Assembly (NCBI GenBank): GCA_030278955.1
Contig: JAOANR010000005.1
Span: 5,127,431 to 5,191,430 of the forward strand
DNA length: 64,000 bases
Origin: Hygrophila difformis
Lineage: Eukaryota > Streptophyta > Magnoliopsida > Lamiales > Acanthaceae
Direction of reading: 5' to 3'
A model generated the notes under the pieces. The model ran no database searches. It saw only the letters and a list, made by a program, of their open reading frames with translations, and was not told the DNA's origin. Both the position numbers and the translations under genes were made by a program. Below, piece by piece: positions 21,855 through 32,839 of this stretch (position 1 is the first letter of the stretch; the number at the start of each line of letters is the position of its first letter).

Positions 21855-23136
21855 ATTCAGGGTTCCTGCTTAAGAAATCAGCTAGATAATTATCAGTCTC
21901 TTTAATATATTCAACAGTAAAGTCGTACATTGACAAAAAAGTCTGATATCTTATTATTCTTCTATATTGCGGTTTGTTTGGTACTTTATTATAAATTAAA
22001 GGTTTAACTTGTGTATTGTCTGTTAATACTTTAAATTTTCTACTTAGTAACCAAAACGAAAATTTGTCTATTGATTTAATAACGGCAAGTAATTCTTTTT
22101 TATTCGTACTGTAGTTTATTGCTGCTCCTTGTAATGTCCCTGACGCATATCTACAACTTTCACCAGTATCTGTTTTTAATAATCCTGCCCAATGGTAGTC
22201 TGAGCTATCTGTTTGTATTATTAAATTATCTTTTTCGTCTGGTAATCTTAACGGTGGTAAATTGGAGCATTCTTCTTTTAATTTTTTGACAATTTCAGTG
22301 TGCTGATCATTCCATCCTATTTTATTATTTTTCCTTATTAATTTTCTTAAATCATTTGTCTTTTTTGCTAAATTTGATATAAATCCTTCTGCATAATTCA
22401 GGATTCCAAGAAATCTTTGTATGTTCAACTTATTTCTAAGTTCATCAGGCATTTTAACAAGTTTTGTGCTTATGTGCGGTTGCATTTTATTTCCAAGTTT
22501 ATTTAATATTAGTCCCAAAAATTCTATTTCATCTTTGAAAATCTCTGCTTTCTTTTCTGATAAAATTAATCCATGGTCTTTACAAAGTTTTGCAAATATA
22601 TCTAAATATTTTTTATGTTCTTCTATAGTATTTGAGCCTATTAGTATATCATCTACGTATACAAATATGTAATTACTAAATTTTTTGAATGTTTTGTCCA
22701 TTTTTCTTTGAAATATTTGTGGTCCATTTTTTATTCCAAATGACATAACTTTCCATTCATAGTGTTCTTGGGGTGTACTAAAGGTTGTATATCTTATACT
22801 GTCTGGATGCATTTTAATTTGCCAAAATCCATTTTTACAATCAAATTTTGAATAAATAGTTCTACCTCTAGCTAATTCTATTAGATTTTTTTTGTTAGGC
22901 AGAAAATATCCATCAAATATCATTTTTTGTTTAGTTCCTTATAGTTTATTATTAATCTTGGTTTCTTTCTTATTTGTTCACTACGATTTCTAACCAAAAA
23001 AGCCTGACTATTATGTTCTGCTACAGATTCTTGAATAAGATCTAATTCTAACAATTCATTTATTGTTTTCGGAGTTCTTCAATATCTTCTTGATTATGCA
23101 TCATCGGTTGAGTTCTTATTATTATATCGTCGTTTT
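21841..23136 (-). pseudogene. Pararetrovirus reverse transcriptase and RNase H
   Basis: Open from 22923 to 21841 (360 codons). The RT palm shows SKFDCKNGFWQIKMHP and the catalytic YVDD at about residues 89-92 of the open part (near 22659-22648). RNase H follows with acidic positions in QTDSSDYHWAG, TNKKELLAVIKSI and LTDNTQ, ending near LADFLSR. The RT N-terminal portion between 23136 and 22924 is in another frame, so the polyprotein is broken there. It would copy the pregenomic RNA in the cytoplasm; absence of any integrase supports a pararetrovirus. Confidence 0.9.
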
Positions 23137-23740
23137 TCATTTTAATTCTGCATATATTTTATTAAGATTCCATTTTTCAATTGGATTTTCCCCATAGTTT
23201 TCAGATATGTATTTTATAGTTTCGTGAAGTTCATATTTATCAAAATCTTCTGGTTTTTGAATTAGCACTCGTTTTTTAATCTTGTGGATTTTAAATTTTA
23301 TATAATAAGTAATTGGTTGTTTTATAATTTCTCCTTTGTCACCACGTTTCTGCAGCACTCTGTATGGTTTCCTTATCATCGGAATAGTGATGTAGTGGTT
23401 ACATGCTGATCTAAGTTGGATATTATATCTATCTATTCTAAAGCTTTGAAATAAACTTGTAAAATCTGTTCCTAATAATATATCAATTGTTTTTACTGGG
23501 CTAATATATACTTCTTGTATTGTAAATATTTTATTGCCTAAAATTATCTGAGCATCTTTAGCTATTTTATTAATAATTAGACTATGTCCAGTAGCTCCAT
23601 GTACTTCTATCGGTCTTTTATTTACTTCGCATTCTTTTATTAAATGTTCTTGCATTAATGTGATTTCTGCTCATGTATCTAGAATAGAACATGTTGTTAT
23701 ATTTGTTTGTAGTATAGTTAACTCTAGATATACAGTTGTT
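23137..23740 (-). pseudogene. Pararetrovirus pol aspartic protease (stop in active site)
   Basis: The frame open at 23655-23137 carries the C-terminal half of a retropepsin, with the ILLGTDFTSLFQSF segment matching the caulimovirid protease flap-to-tail region. Just upstream (near 23680-23668) the active-site motif would be DTGA, but the Gly codon is now TGA, so translation stops inside the active site. This is the protease expected directly upstream of RT. Confidence 0.78.
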
Positions 23741-23759
23741 GGAAATCTAATTTCTTTCA

Positions 23760-23943
23760 TATGTATGCCTTTCCTATTACGAAAACTTTTCCATTTTTTA
23801 TTTTTCCACTAAAAATTTCTCCTATTATCGTATATTTGTTTAATAAGTCTAAAAACTCGTTGCCTAACAATACATGATAGGTACTACTAGATGTTCCTTC
23901 TTCTTCTGCTACATAACATTTTACTTCTTCTATTAAGTCTGTG
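23760..23943 (-). pseudogene. Retropepsin-like domain of ORF1, distal half
   Basis: Continues, across gypsy B, the frame ending at 35743. It contains a second-half retropepsin signature (VLLGNEFLDLL) before a stop near 23758. Together with 36328-35743 it makes a protease-fold domain after the movement protein, separate from the pol protease that begins only about 20 bases further on. Confidence 0.6.
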
Positions 23944-25485
23944 CCTAGTATAACACTCCGTAAAATTTTAAAACAAAAGAAAAATTATAGTAATAATAGC
24001 AACGAAATAGAATTTAAAAATAAATAGTTGTTCAAAGGCCTTCGAAAATTTAAATAGAATTATTTGAGTCTTCCTTAAGCTATAGGCTACGTTTAAATTA
24101 AATTCTTGAACAATACCTCTAACCCCATTAATTAATGAATGTTGGATTTAACAGTAATTAAGCATAGAATTATTACACGGCTAATGCCATACAATCTAAT
24201 TAAAATTACATGACTCAATTAAATTGTTGGGAATCAACGATTGTCCAATTTATAATACATGACCATCCCGGAGTGGAAAATTGAGAATCTTGATTTATTG
24301 GGCAATGGAACTAAACCAATTAGCAAATTAAGTCCGACAATTTCTTAAGTCCAAAAATTAAGCATTAAGGGAATATTAAGTTCACAATTAAGATTAATAA
24401 AGACTAATTAGGTCCACAATCAAATATTTGGGTTGTGTCGATTAAATGGGTAACTAACAAGATAAAAGAAAAGAAAAGAAAGCCCAACACCAAGATTGGG
24501 CCCAAGCCCACAACCCCACAAACCCTAACCCTAATTTGCCCCTGCTGCCGCCGCCGCCTCCGGCGCCGCCACCGGCCGGCCGGCCACCACACCGAACCAC
24601 CATTTTACACTCCTCATTCCATTTCCAGCCTTAAAACCACCATCCTCCGCCACCCTCCGCCGTCCGCCAGCGCCACCACCACCATTTCCCCCCAAACCTC
24701 AATTTCCGTTCTCTTCCAAAATCCAAACCCAAATCCGGCTACCACCATCCAAATCCAATCTGGCCACCACCACCATAACCCAATCCGCCAACACCACCAA
24801 ATCTACTCCCTTCCAACCCCCAACAAATCGAAAATAGAAAATAAAGAGGAAAGGAAGAGAAGAAAGAAAGGGGAAGGGGGCCCTGTCCGCCGCCGCCGCT
24901 CGCGGCCACCACCCTCTCCGCCACACCACCGCCTCTATCCTCCCCCTTCCGTCATCGCCAAAGTTCCGAGCCCTCCACCACCACAGGCCCTCGGATGGAG
25001 ACCACCAAGGCACCGCCGCCGCTTCCTTGCCACTGCGACGCCGCCACCATTGCCACTCCCTCACGCCGCTGCCTCCGGGCAAGGCCGCCACCTCGCCGCC
25101 GCCCTCTCTCCCTCTCACTCGCCCTGCCCACCACCATTTTCCAACACAATAACTAGGTAATGGGAAAAAGGAAAGAACAACCCCTTGTAACCAAGCCCCA
25201 TCCTTGCACACATACACCCCCCCTTTGATCCCTTAAACATTTTAGTGTGGAGGATTGAAATCTGGGAAGTTGAAGATTGATTGAAAAGAAAAGATTGAGA
25301 GAAGGGAGTAGGGAGGGCGGCGCAGACACTGCAAGAGAGGAGGAAGTAATCTGGAATGGGGGGGAAGGTGGCGTGGGGGGGGGGGGGGGGGGAGGGATTT
25401 GATAGACTTAGGAATCTGTGGGTTAAAAGGTTGGGGGCAGTAGGGGGTGAGTTTGAACCGGATAAAAAGGAGTTGTGATCTCCTC

Positions 25486-25493
25486 TATAAAAG
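25486..25493 (+). promoter_or_regulatory. Gypsy B LTR TATA box
   Basis: TATAAAAG within tcctctataaaagccc. The same box is at 34375-34382 in the 3' LTR. Transcription would start near 25520, leaving about 1.3 kb of leader before the PBS. Confidence 0.65.
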
Positions 25494-25824
25494 CCCACCC
25501 TGCACCATTCAATTTCTGCTCCATTTTTCCTCTTCGTATTGCTCTTGCTGTTCGTCCCTCAAGCCCCAGATTCTCTAGTTTTCTGTTTTCTCCTCCTTCT
25601 ACTATCGTGCTTTGGAAGTCCCTCCGGTATAGTGCGAGCAAGATCAGTTAGGAGTATTACCGGTAACATTTTATTAAGGGTTTATTTAGTTACATTAAAT
25701 GTTGTAGGAATATACTGAATAAGTATTCAAAATATTTTTTTCCTTGGTTAGACTAGTAGCTGTTTGCTAGGAGGTATTATCTGCTCGTGTATTGCGTAGT
25801 GTCCCCAAACTATCGTCGGTAACT

Positions 25825-25830
25825 GTAAGT
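25825..25830 (+). promoter_or_regulatory. Donor-like GTAAGT in gypsy B U5
   Basis: Located in cggtaactgtaagtagattt, conserved with element A although the U3 regions have diverged. Candidate 5' splice site paired with the CAG sites before the upstream ORF and gag. Confidence 0.5.
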
Positions 25831-26858
25831 AGATTTTTACTCATTGGGGATAGCTCAAATTTATTTTAGCTAAAGCATAATTTTTACCGCTTTATTATTT
25901 TAATTTTATGCTTATAGTTCCCTACTGTTTTTGGAATATTGGTGTGCTCTTTTACTATGCTTTACATTAACTGCGATTATCTACAAAATCCTACGGATTT
26001 TGAGCGCTCATTGTTACGGGAACTGGGTCTGGGTCTGGGTATGGGCCGGCTGCCCAACTCCTACGTTGTTGTGCACTTAATCGCCACACGGGGACTATTG
26101 GGACAAACCAGTACGGTTCTATATCTGATTCGAGTAGTGGGTACGAGGGAATTTCCTACCTCCCCCACACCCTTGCGTGAATGTGAGAATTGGGCCCCAG
26201 GGCGAGAACCTGCACATCATAGTGGCTGGGATACTACTTCTCGGTATCACATATTGTTGTATTATCTTTTCCCGGGTTTAGATTAATATTGTCTTTATGT
26301 ATAAATTACTCTCGTTTAGCATGCCATTTTCCATAACTGCATTTTAAAAATACTCCCTGCAACCCAACCTCCCCCGAGAGTGAGGGTTTACTTACTCAGC
26401 GATTGTTTTCGCTGACTCTACATTTTATTTACTCCTCTTTCAGGTTTTGACATCTGTGAGGACCGATAGTCTTCTTTCATCATCTGGGCACGGTTCGGGT
26501 ATTCTTAAAGTATTTCTGGGTTTTAAGTATGTATAACTTTTAAGTCTCCTAGAAGGAGTACCTTGGCATGTGTTTTGATTTAACTCGAGGACGTGTATTT
26601 GGGTGTCTACCCACTTTTGAAACTTTTACGCCTCCATACTTCATCGACTATGAATGTTATTTTATTAAGAATGCATGTATTTGCAGCTTTTGTGCGAAAC
26701 ACTTAGCACATGAATTAAACTCTGACTTTCTGCAAATAATTATTTATGTTAGCCTTAGCGTAGTTCGGGATGTCCCGGGATGCGTGGCGGTAGCACTCGT
26801 CCATTTATCCCATATTTTGCTTCCGTTGATTTTAAGGGAAAATGGGGGTGTTACAGTT

Positions 26859-26871
26859 TGGTATCAGAGCC
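26859..26871 (+). promoter_or_regulatory. Gypsy B primer binding site (tRNA-Met)
   Basis: TGGTATCAGAGCC three bases after the 5' LTR, a perfect complement of the initiator tRNA-Met 3' end without CCA variation. Confidence 0.95.
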
Positions 26872-27153
26872 GTTTTGCTCTATGAGTTTTGTGCATTTAA
26901 AATTATTTCTAACCCTTTGCACAACAAATTATTTTTAAGAAGGCATTCTATTCTTCTTGTACAATTTAATATAGCGCATTTTGTCGATCAAATTTTATAC
27001 GAATATTTTAAAAATATACATGCCAAGTACTAAATATTCTATTTTGGGGACGGGGACACACACACGTACGCATATAGGCACGAGCATAATTCTTTTTTTT
27101 TGCGTACATGTAACTATATATATATATATATATGTTTCTGACCCAATTTTCCC

Positions 27154-27156
27154 CAG
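27154..27156 (+). promoter_or_regulatory. Acceptor-like CAG abutting the upstream ORF
   Basis: The run gacccaattttccccag ends exactly at the ATG at 27157. A (TA)n run lies just upstream (27115-27133). Confidence 0.45.
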
Positions 27157-27624
27157 ATGTCAAACCCAGCAATCACAGCGATCTCAGACTCGATATCTCG
27201 ACTGACTGAGCGAGTAGTGAAGTTGAGAAACGAAGTCGAAATACACGAGGAAGACATATCCAATTTGACTGAGAGGATAGCGAGTGCAGAGGCAAAAAAG
27301 GAGTCCGAGCAGAACATACGATATCAGGCGATGTCAAAGGGCCTGGAAGACGAAGAGCAAAAGGATGTCACCATTGCAGAGCAGCAGCAGCGGCTCCACT
27401 CACTCGAGGCAGAGGGAATCACCATGATGGACGACCTCTGTTTCTTCCACGCGAACTGGGGGCCGAGGAAGAAGGCAAAGGCGGACACCACGGATGTGGT
27501 GGACAAGCGGGTGGTTTGGGAGGCGACCCCCGCCTCTACTAGTGCTGCTAGAGCCGCCCGGGCTACCCCAGTGTCAGACGAGTCCGACCCAGAGGAGGAG
27601 GAGGAGGAGGAAGATGTCGAGTGA
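27157..27624 (+). CDS. Gypsy B extra ORF upstream of gag (coiled coil, acidic tail)
   Basis: An intact 155-codon frame beginning MSNPAITAISDSISRL. Residues 8-85 are rich in heptad-spaced Leu/Ile/Val with Glu and Lys, strongly coiled-coil in character (SRLTERVVKLRNEVEIHEED). The centre has a basic patch GPRKKAKA, a possible nuclear localisation signal, then an Ala-rich linker, and the C-terminus is a run of about eight Glu. No enzymatic motif is visible. Its base composition (GC-rich) resembles the adjacent gag rather than the AT-rich leader. Element A lacks it. It could be an accessory chromovirus ORF or a captured host fragment. Function unknown. Confidence 0.65.
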   Translation: MSNPAITAISDSISRLTERVVKLRNEVEIHEEDISNLTERIASAEAKKESEQNIRYQAMSKGLEDEEQKDVTIAEQQQRLHSLEAEGITMMDDLCFFHANWGPRKKAKADTTDVVDKRVVWEATPASTSAARAARATPVSDESDPEEEEEEEDVE

Positions 27625-28118
27625 CGATCCGGACGGGCATCGACCAAGCACCTATTTATCTGCTTTCCTTAGTATCTACCTCGCTTGACTAGTTATCTGT
27701 TAGGATTATCATGTACTGGCGTTGACTATTACTGTCTACTTTCATTGGTAAGATCTCGGGGACGTTTACCCCACTGATAGATCTACCAAGTGGTATCACT
27801 GTAAAGGGTTGGCCTTGCCATTCTTTATTCCCGGTTATGTATTAGAATTAAAAGTCATGCTATATCATTTTGCCTTAGCACTACTTAAGGGCGTAACTTA
27901 GGGGATGCCTTAGATTTAGAGGACTGTGAACTGCGAATGAATAATTAGTTAAGTAATAAAAAGGGAATAATAATAATCTAAATAAATAAGTAAAATAAAT
28001 AAATAAAAATGTAATAATGATGACCGAAATAACAAAATAAAATCGGGTAAATAAATATTGATAATTAATGACTAAGTAAGGAAGACTTTCCCTCACAGTT
28101 GAGTTAACTGTTGCCTTT
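27625..28118 (+). other. Gypsy B inter-ORF leader
   Basis: About 490 bases between the extra ORF and gag, AT-rich from 27930 on, with no credible ORF. It ends in a pyrimidine-rich run before gag. Confidence 0.7.
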
Positions 28119-28121
28119 CAG
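28119..28121 (+). promoter_or_regulatory. Acceptor-like CAG abutting gypsy B gag
   Basis: gttaactgttgcctttcag ends exactly at the gag ATG (28122), with a branch-like ttaac about 15 bases upstream. The same layout precedes gag of element A. Confidence 0.5.
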
Positions 28122-29210
28122 ATGCCTTCACGCGGACGCCCAAGGAAACACCCGGTGAACCCACCCATGGCTCCCAACCCTACGGAGGAGGTGCAAGAGT
28201 CTGTAGGGGGTGGGCAAGATCCTGTGGGAAATAGGCAGAACCCAGTGGAGGACAGGCAGGAGCCTATGGAAGGGCGACAGGACCGACTGGAACAAATGAT
28301 GCTGACCATTGGTGCCGCGGTAGAACGGCAACTCGCCAGGGATGAAGAGCAAGGTGGGCAGCCCACAGACTACATCGAAGCAGTACACAAATACCAACCT
28401 CCCAGGTATGCGGACACGAGGACCCGGCCAAATTGGAAGGGTGGATCGAGGTCTTTGATAAATTGCTAGAAGCGGTCAAATGTCCGGCAGAAAGGAAGGC
28501 GGAAGTGGCTACATTCTTTCTAGGAGGAAAGGCGAATACCTGGTGGAGAAGCCACGAGAATCGGGACGTCAGCTGGACAGAATTTCAAGAGGCACTACGC
28601 GCTAGGTTCTACTCCACTAGCGTGAAAAATGCTAAATACGAAGAGTTTGTCACTCTGAAGCAGGGAAGTCGTTCCGTTCATGAATACTTCGAGAAATTTA
28701 ACGAGCTTCTCCGTTTTGCCCCGGGACTAGGTGAATACTGATCACGCCCAAGGCCCAGAAGTTCGAGCTCGGTCTGAACCAAGGAATCCGAGAGGAGTTA
28801 GGAGGTAAGCAGTTCTTTAACCTCCAAAAGCTTTATGACCGAGCAATGACAGTGGAACGGGTCCGACTACCCAAACGAAGGGAGGAGCACGTCGGACAGT
28901 CCTCTGCAGCCCAGAAGAAGGGACGTTTTGAGAAAAAAAACAAGATAACGGGAACCATGGCCAACGCTGAAACTTCAATGGCCCCAACCCGAGGAATGGT
29001 GATCGTCTCCCTAAGCCACCGGCCAGCCGCAAATGCAGCAAGCCACACTGAATGCAGGCCTGCCCGCGAGTCGGGGATTGTTTCAGGTGCGGCCTAACCG
29101 GCCATATAATTCACGACTGTGGCATTCGTCTGGACGTGAATAGGCTGCGAGATGACCTCAAAAGGGACCCTCGTTACCAGACCGAGGCGTGTTTGAGGGG
29201 GAATCCGAGG
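28122..29210 (+). pseudogene. Gypsy B gag
   Basis: Starts MPSRGRPRKHPVNPP, matching element A. Capsid-type blocks are KYQPPRY, then in another frame MEGWIEVFDKLLEAVKCP and GGKANTWWRS, then EEFVTLKQGSRSV. The CCHC knuckle is CFRCGLTGHIIHDC (about 29076-29118). Frameshifts near 28410-28435, 28735 and 28950-29050 break it. It would form the particle shell and bind the RNA. Confidence 0.88.
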
Positions 29211-29690
29211 AACCCGCAGCCAGACCAGGGCCGCAATCAAAGGAACCCTCCCCCAGCTGCTCGGAACAATCAGGGGCGACTGAATGTGGTGAACCGAGCT
29301 GATCTTCAAGACAATGACGATGTCATAGCTGGTACGTTCACAGTTAAAGATTCTGCCACATACATTTTGTTTGATTCTGGAGCGTCGTATTCCTTTATAG
29401 CGAATAAGAAAGCGGAACAACTAGGATTTAGAGCCCCTAGCGCAGTGAACTTAGGCGTCTCGTTACCTAATGGGACAGTCGTAAACTGCTCTCAGAGATA
29501 CATGAACGTTCCAATACTTATCTACGGGGTTGAGTTTGCGGCGAACTTAATTAAGTTCGACTTGCAAGACTTTGATATTATTTTTGGAATGGATTGGTTG
29601 GTTCGTCACAAGGCCACCATTGATTGCGCTCAACAGAAGGTGACCTTGTATGGCCCGAATAAGAAAAGACTGTCTATTTATGCGGAACCA
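29211..29690 (+). pseudogene. Gypsy B aspartic protease
   Basis: Within the long open stretch 29052-29990. The active site LFDSGASYSF (about 29368-29397) is intact, unlike element A, and the FDIIFGMDWL segment follows near 29570-29600. Protease, zinc knuckle and the start of RT are in one frame here, indicating the ancestral Gag-Pol was a single reading frame. Only flanking frameshifts disable it. Confidence 0.87.
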
Positions 29691-31150
29691 CCAAAACCGA
29701 GAATTAAAATCGTCACGGCTCTAAAGATGACAGAGTTGGCAAACAAAGGATATCCAGTCTATCTCTGCCATGTAGAGGACAAGCAAGCAGAGGGATTTGA
29801 CCTCGAACAAATCCCAGTCGTACGTGATTATCCGGATGTATTTCCAGACGAGATTCCAGGGATGCCACCACACAGAGGGGTAGAATTTACAATTGATTTG
29901 GTGCTAGGAACCCAACCTGTCTCTAGCCCCGTACCGAATGGCACCCACAGAGAGCAAAGAATTGAAGGAACAACTGGAAGAATTACTTGATAAGGGTTAC
30001 ATCAGGCAAAGCACGCACCATGGGGAGCCCCGGTGCTGTTCGTCCGCAAGAAGGACGGTAGTATGCGACTCTGCATAGACCTACCGCGGATTGAATCAGG
30101 TCACCATTAAGAACAAATATCCTCTCCCGAGGATCGACGATCTGTTCGATCAACTAAAAGGAGCAAGGACGTTCTCAAAGATCGATCTGAGGTCAGGATA
30201 TCATCAGCTGAGGGTAGCTGAAGAGGACATTCCGAAGACAGCTTTCCGAACCAGATACAGGCATTCGAATTTACTGTAATGTCTTTCGGATTAACCAATG
30301 CCCCAGCAGTATTCATGAGCCTGATGAACGACGTTTTCCGTGAACTACTAGACACTTGCATAGTGGTGTTCATCGATGATATTCTGATCTACTTAAAAGG
30401 GAAGCGCGAACACGAAGAACACTTGCGTAAGGTTTTGACAATATTGAGGGACCACCAGTTATATGCAAAATTGTCAAAGTGCGAGTTCTGGCTAAGCAAA
30501 GTGTCATTCCTTGGACACAATGTTTTAGCCGAAGGAATTTCGGTAGATCCGGCCAAGGTATCCGCAGTGGCCGAATGGCCTATTCCGACCTCGCAAACTG
30601 AGATAAGAAGCTTCCTCGGTTTAGCAGGATACTACAGGCGTTTTATGAAGGACTTCTCCAAGATTGCTAGGCCGTTGACGCAGAACTTGAAAAAGGGAAG
30701 CAAGGTGATATGGACACCGGAGTGCAATGCCGCGTTCGAGACATTGAAGAAGAGGTTGACCACGACTCCTGTCCTAGCACTTCCTACAGACACGGATGAT
30801 TTTGAGGTGTATAGCGACGCATCTAAGAACGGACTGGGGTGTGTCCTGATGCAGCTCGGGAAAGTAATAGCTTATGCATCCCGACAGCTGAGACCTCACG
30901 AGGAGAATTACCCCACACACGACCTGGAACTAGCAGCGGTCGTGTTCGCACTAAAAATATGGAGGCATTACTTGTATGGGTGGAAATGCAAGGTCTATAC
31001 CGACCACAAGAGTCTAAAGTATAATTTTACTCAGAAGGAGTTAAATATGCGACAGAGAAGGTGGTTGGAATTAATTAAAGATTATGATCTGGACATTGCC
31101 TACCATGAGGGTAAGGCAAATGTCGTAGCCGATGCACTTAGCCGAAAATC
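29691..31150 (+). pseudogene. Gypsy B reverse transcriptase and RNase H
   Basis: The N-terminal part is open to 29990, then the frame shifts repeatedly (near 29930, 30020, 30085, 30270), and 30279 onward is open through RNase H and integrase. The catalytic FIDD box lies near 30371-30382. RNase H shows [12 protein letters not shown], where element A has IDAS, and ends VADALSRKS. The cluster of four shifts within 350 bases around the RT fingers is notable. Confidence 0.88.
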
Positions 31151-32723
31151 TACACACATGGCAAGTATTAAGGTCCTACCCCCAGAGTTGTACCGAGAAA
31201 TAGCCAAATTTGGAATCGAGTTAGTGTACGAGGGCACACCGGCAAGACTTTTTAGTACAGTCGCGATTCGGCCAGATTTCCTAGAAGAGATTCGGGCAGG
31301 TCAAACCGAAGACATTAAATTAGAAAGGATAAAGGCCAAGATTGAACAAGGGAAGGCAACTGATTTCCAGGTTGAGGCGGAGGGATGTGTTAAGTTTCGA
31401 GGACGTTGGTGCGTACCACAGGCATGTGCCGAACTAAAGAGGAAGATTTTGGAGGAAGGGCACGAGACACCATACTCTGTTCACCCTGGAGGTGACAAGT
31501 TGTACAAAGGTCTGAAGGAACATTTTTGGTGGCCGCGAATGAAGAAGGAAGTAGCAGACTTCGTCGAACAATGCCCTATCTGTCAAAAGGTTAAGGCGGA
31601 ACGGAAGAAACCCATCGGGTTAGTGAAACCTTTAGATATCCCAGCATGGAAGTGTGATAGCATCTCGATGGACTTCGTCTCAGGACTGCCTAGGACACCA
31701 TCGGGATACGATAAAATATGGGTTATCGTCGACAGGTTGACCAAGGCTGCTATCTTCATACCCATGCGAGAGAAGTGGAGCATGGAACAATTAACAAAGG
31801 CCTACGTGGAGAACGTGGTACGGAGGCACAGAGTCCCGCAGGACATCGTTTCGAATCGTGATGGGCGGTTCACTTCGAATTTTTAGACGAAGCTTCAAGA
31901 GGCACTTGTCACGAAGCTTAACTTAAGCACGGCTTTTCACCCGACTACGGACGGCCAAACTAAAAGGACCATCCAAACTCTAGAGGACATGTTGAGGTCG
32001 TGCATCCTGGAGTTCGGTGGTAGCTGGGAAAAGCATATGGCGCTGGTTGAGTTTTCATACAATAATAGCTATCATGCTAGTATTGGTATGGCGCCATTTG
32101 AGGCAATGTACGGGAGAAAGTGTCGTAGCCCACTGTGTTGGTTTGAGAAGAACGAACCGATCCAAGTTGGACCTCCAATGATCGAGGAGTCAAGAAAAAT
32201 AATCGAGACGGTCCAGCAGCGGATCAAAGCGGCACAGGATAGACAGAAAACGTATGCCGACAAGCATCGGAGGATTGGAGAGTACAAAATTGGGGATAAG
32301 ATACTTCTTAAAGTGTCTCCAATGAAAGGTGTGATGAGATTCGGCAAGCGCGGTAAACTGAGTCCGAGATATATTGGACCCTTTGAGATCACCGCAAGAA
32401 TTGGACCACTGGCTTATAGGTTGGCTCTTCCAGAGGAGTTGTCTAGAGTCCATAACGTATTTCACGTGTCCCAACTCAAGGAGTATCATCAGGACCGAAG
32501 GAGAGAAGTGATACCGGAAATAATCGAATTGGATGAGAACCTGACATATGAAGAGAGACCCGTGCAAATCCTGGATTCAAAAGAACGGACCACGACGCGG
32601 AAATCAACCCGGATGGTGAAGGTGTAGTGGTCAAGACATGACGAGAAGGATGCCACGTGGGAAGTCGAAGCCGACATCAGGGATAAGTATCCGGATCTAT
32701 TTGGCGAGTTTAGGGACGAATAG
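31151..32723 (+). pseudogene. Gypsy B integrase with chromodomain-like tail
   Basis: Zinc region HPGGDKL and FVEQCPICQ, catalytic core with MDFVSGLP and SNRDGRF, GPY/F region RYIGPFEI and C-terminal chromodomain-like tail TWEVEADI ending near YPDLF. A TAG at 31884-31886 replaces the Trp codon of TSNFW, a second TAG near 32626 replaces Trp before SRHDEK, and the catalytic Glu of GQTERTIQ is Lys here (near 31963). Both stops are TGG to TAG changes, as expected from methylated-C deamination on the other strand. Confidence 0.88.
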
Positions 32724-32826
32724 GGACTCGATGTACTATGTTATGATCGTACGTTGTTTTAAGTTGAAGTACTTATGAAGTATCGAGTTTTCCATTATCA
32801 TCCGCATGGCGACGAAGTCTTATTTT

Positions 32827-32839
32827 AAGGAGGGTAGAC
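32827..32839 (+). promoter_or_regulatory. Gypsy B polypurine tract
   Basis: aaggagggtagac immediately before the 3' LTR, identical to element A. Confidence 0.88.

Larger units (their letters stand above)
23949..26855 (+). repeat. Gypsy B 5' LTR
   Basis: 2907 bp, starting tataacactccg and ending gggggtgttaca. It differs from the 3' LTR by about 1-1.5 per 100 bases by eye plus small indels. It contains telo-box-like words (24523), a GC-rich proline-codon-like part (24540-25130), a G homopolymer (about 25375-25391), a TATA box and the donor-like site. Confidence 0.93.

Noticed and set aside
21841..22923. Ty3/gypsy reverse transcriptase on the minus strand
   Set aside because: No integrase or LTRs; neighbouring coat zinc finger, movement protein and 35S-type promoter layout show a caulimovirid.
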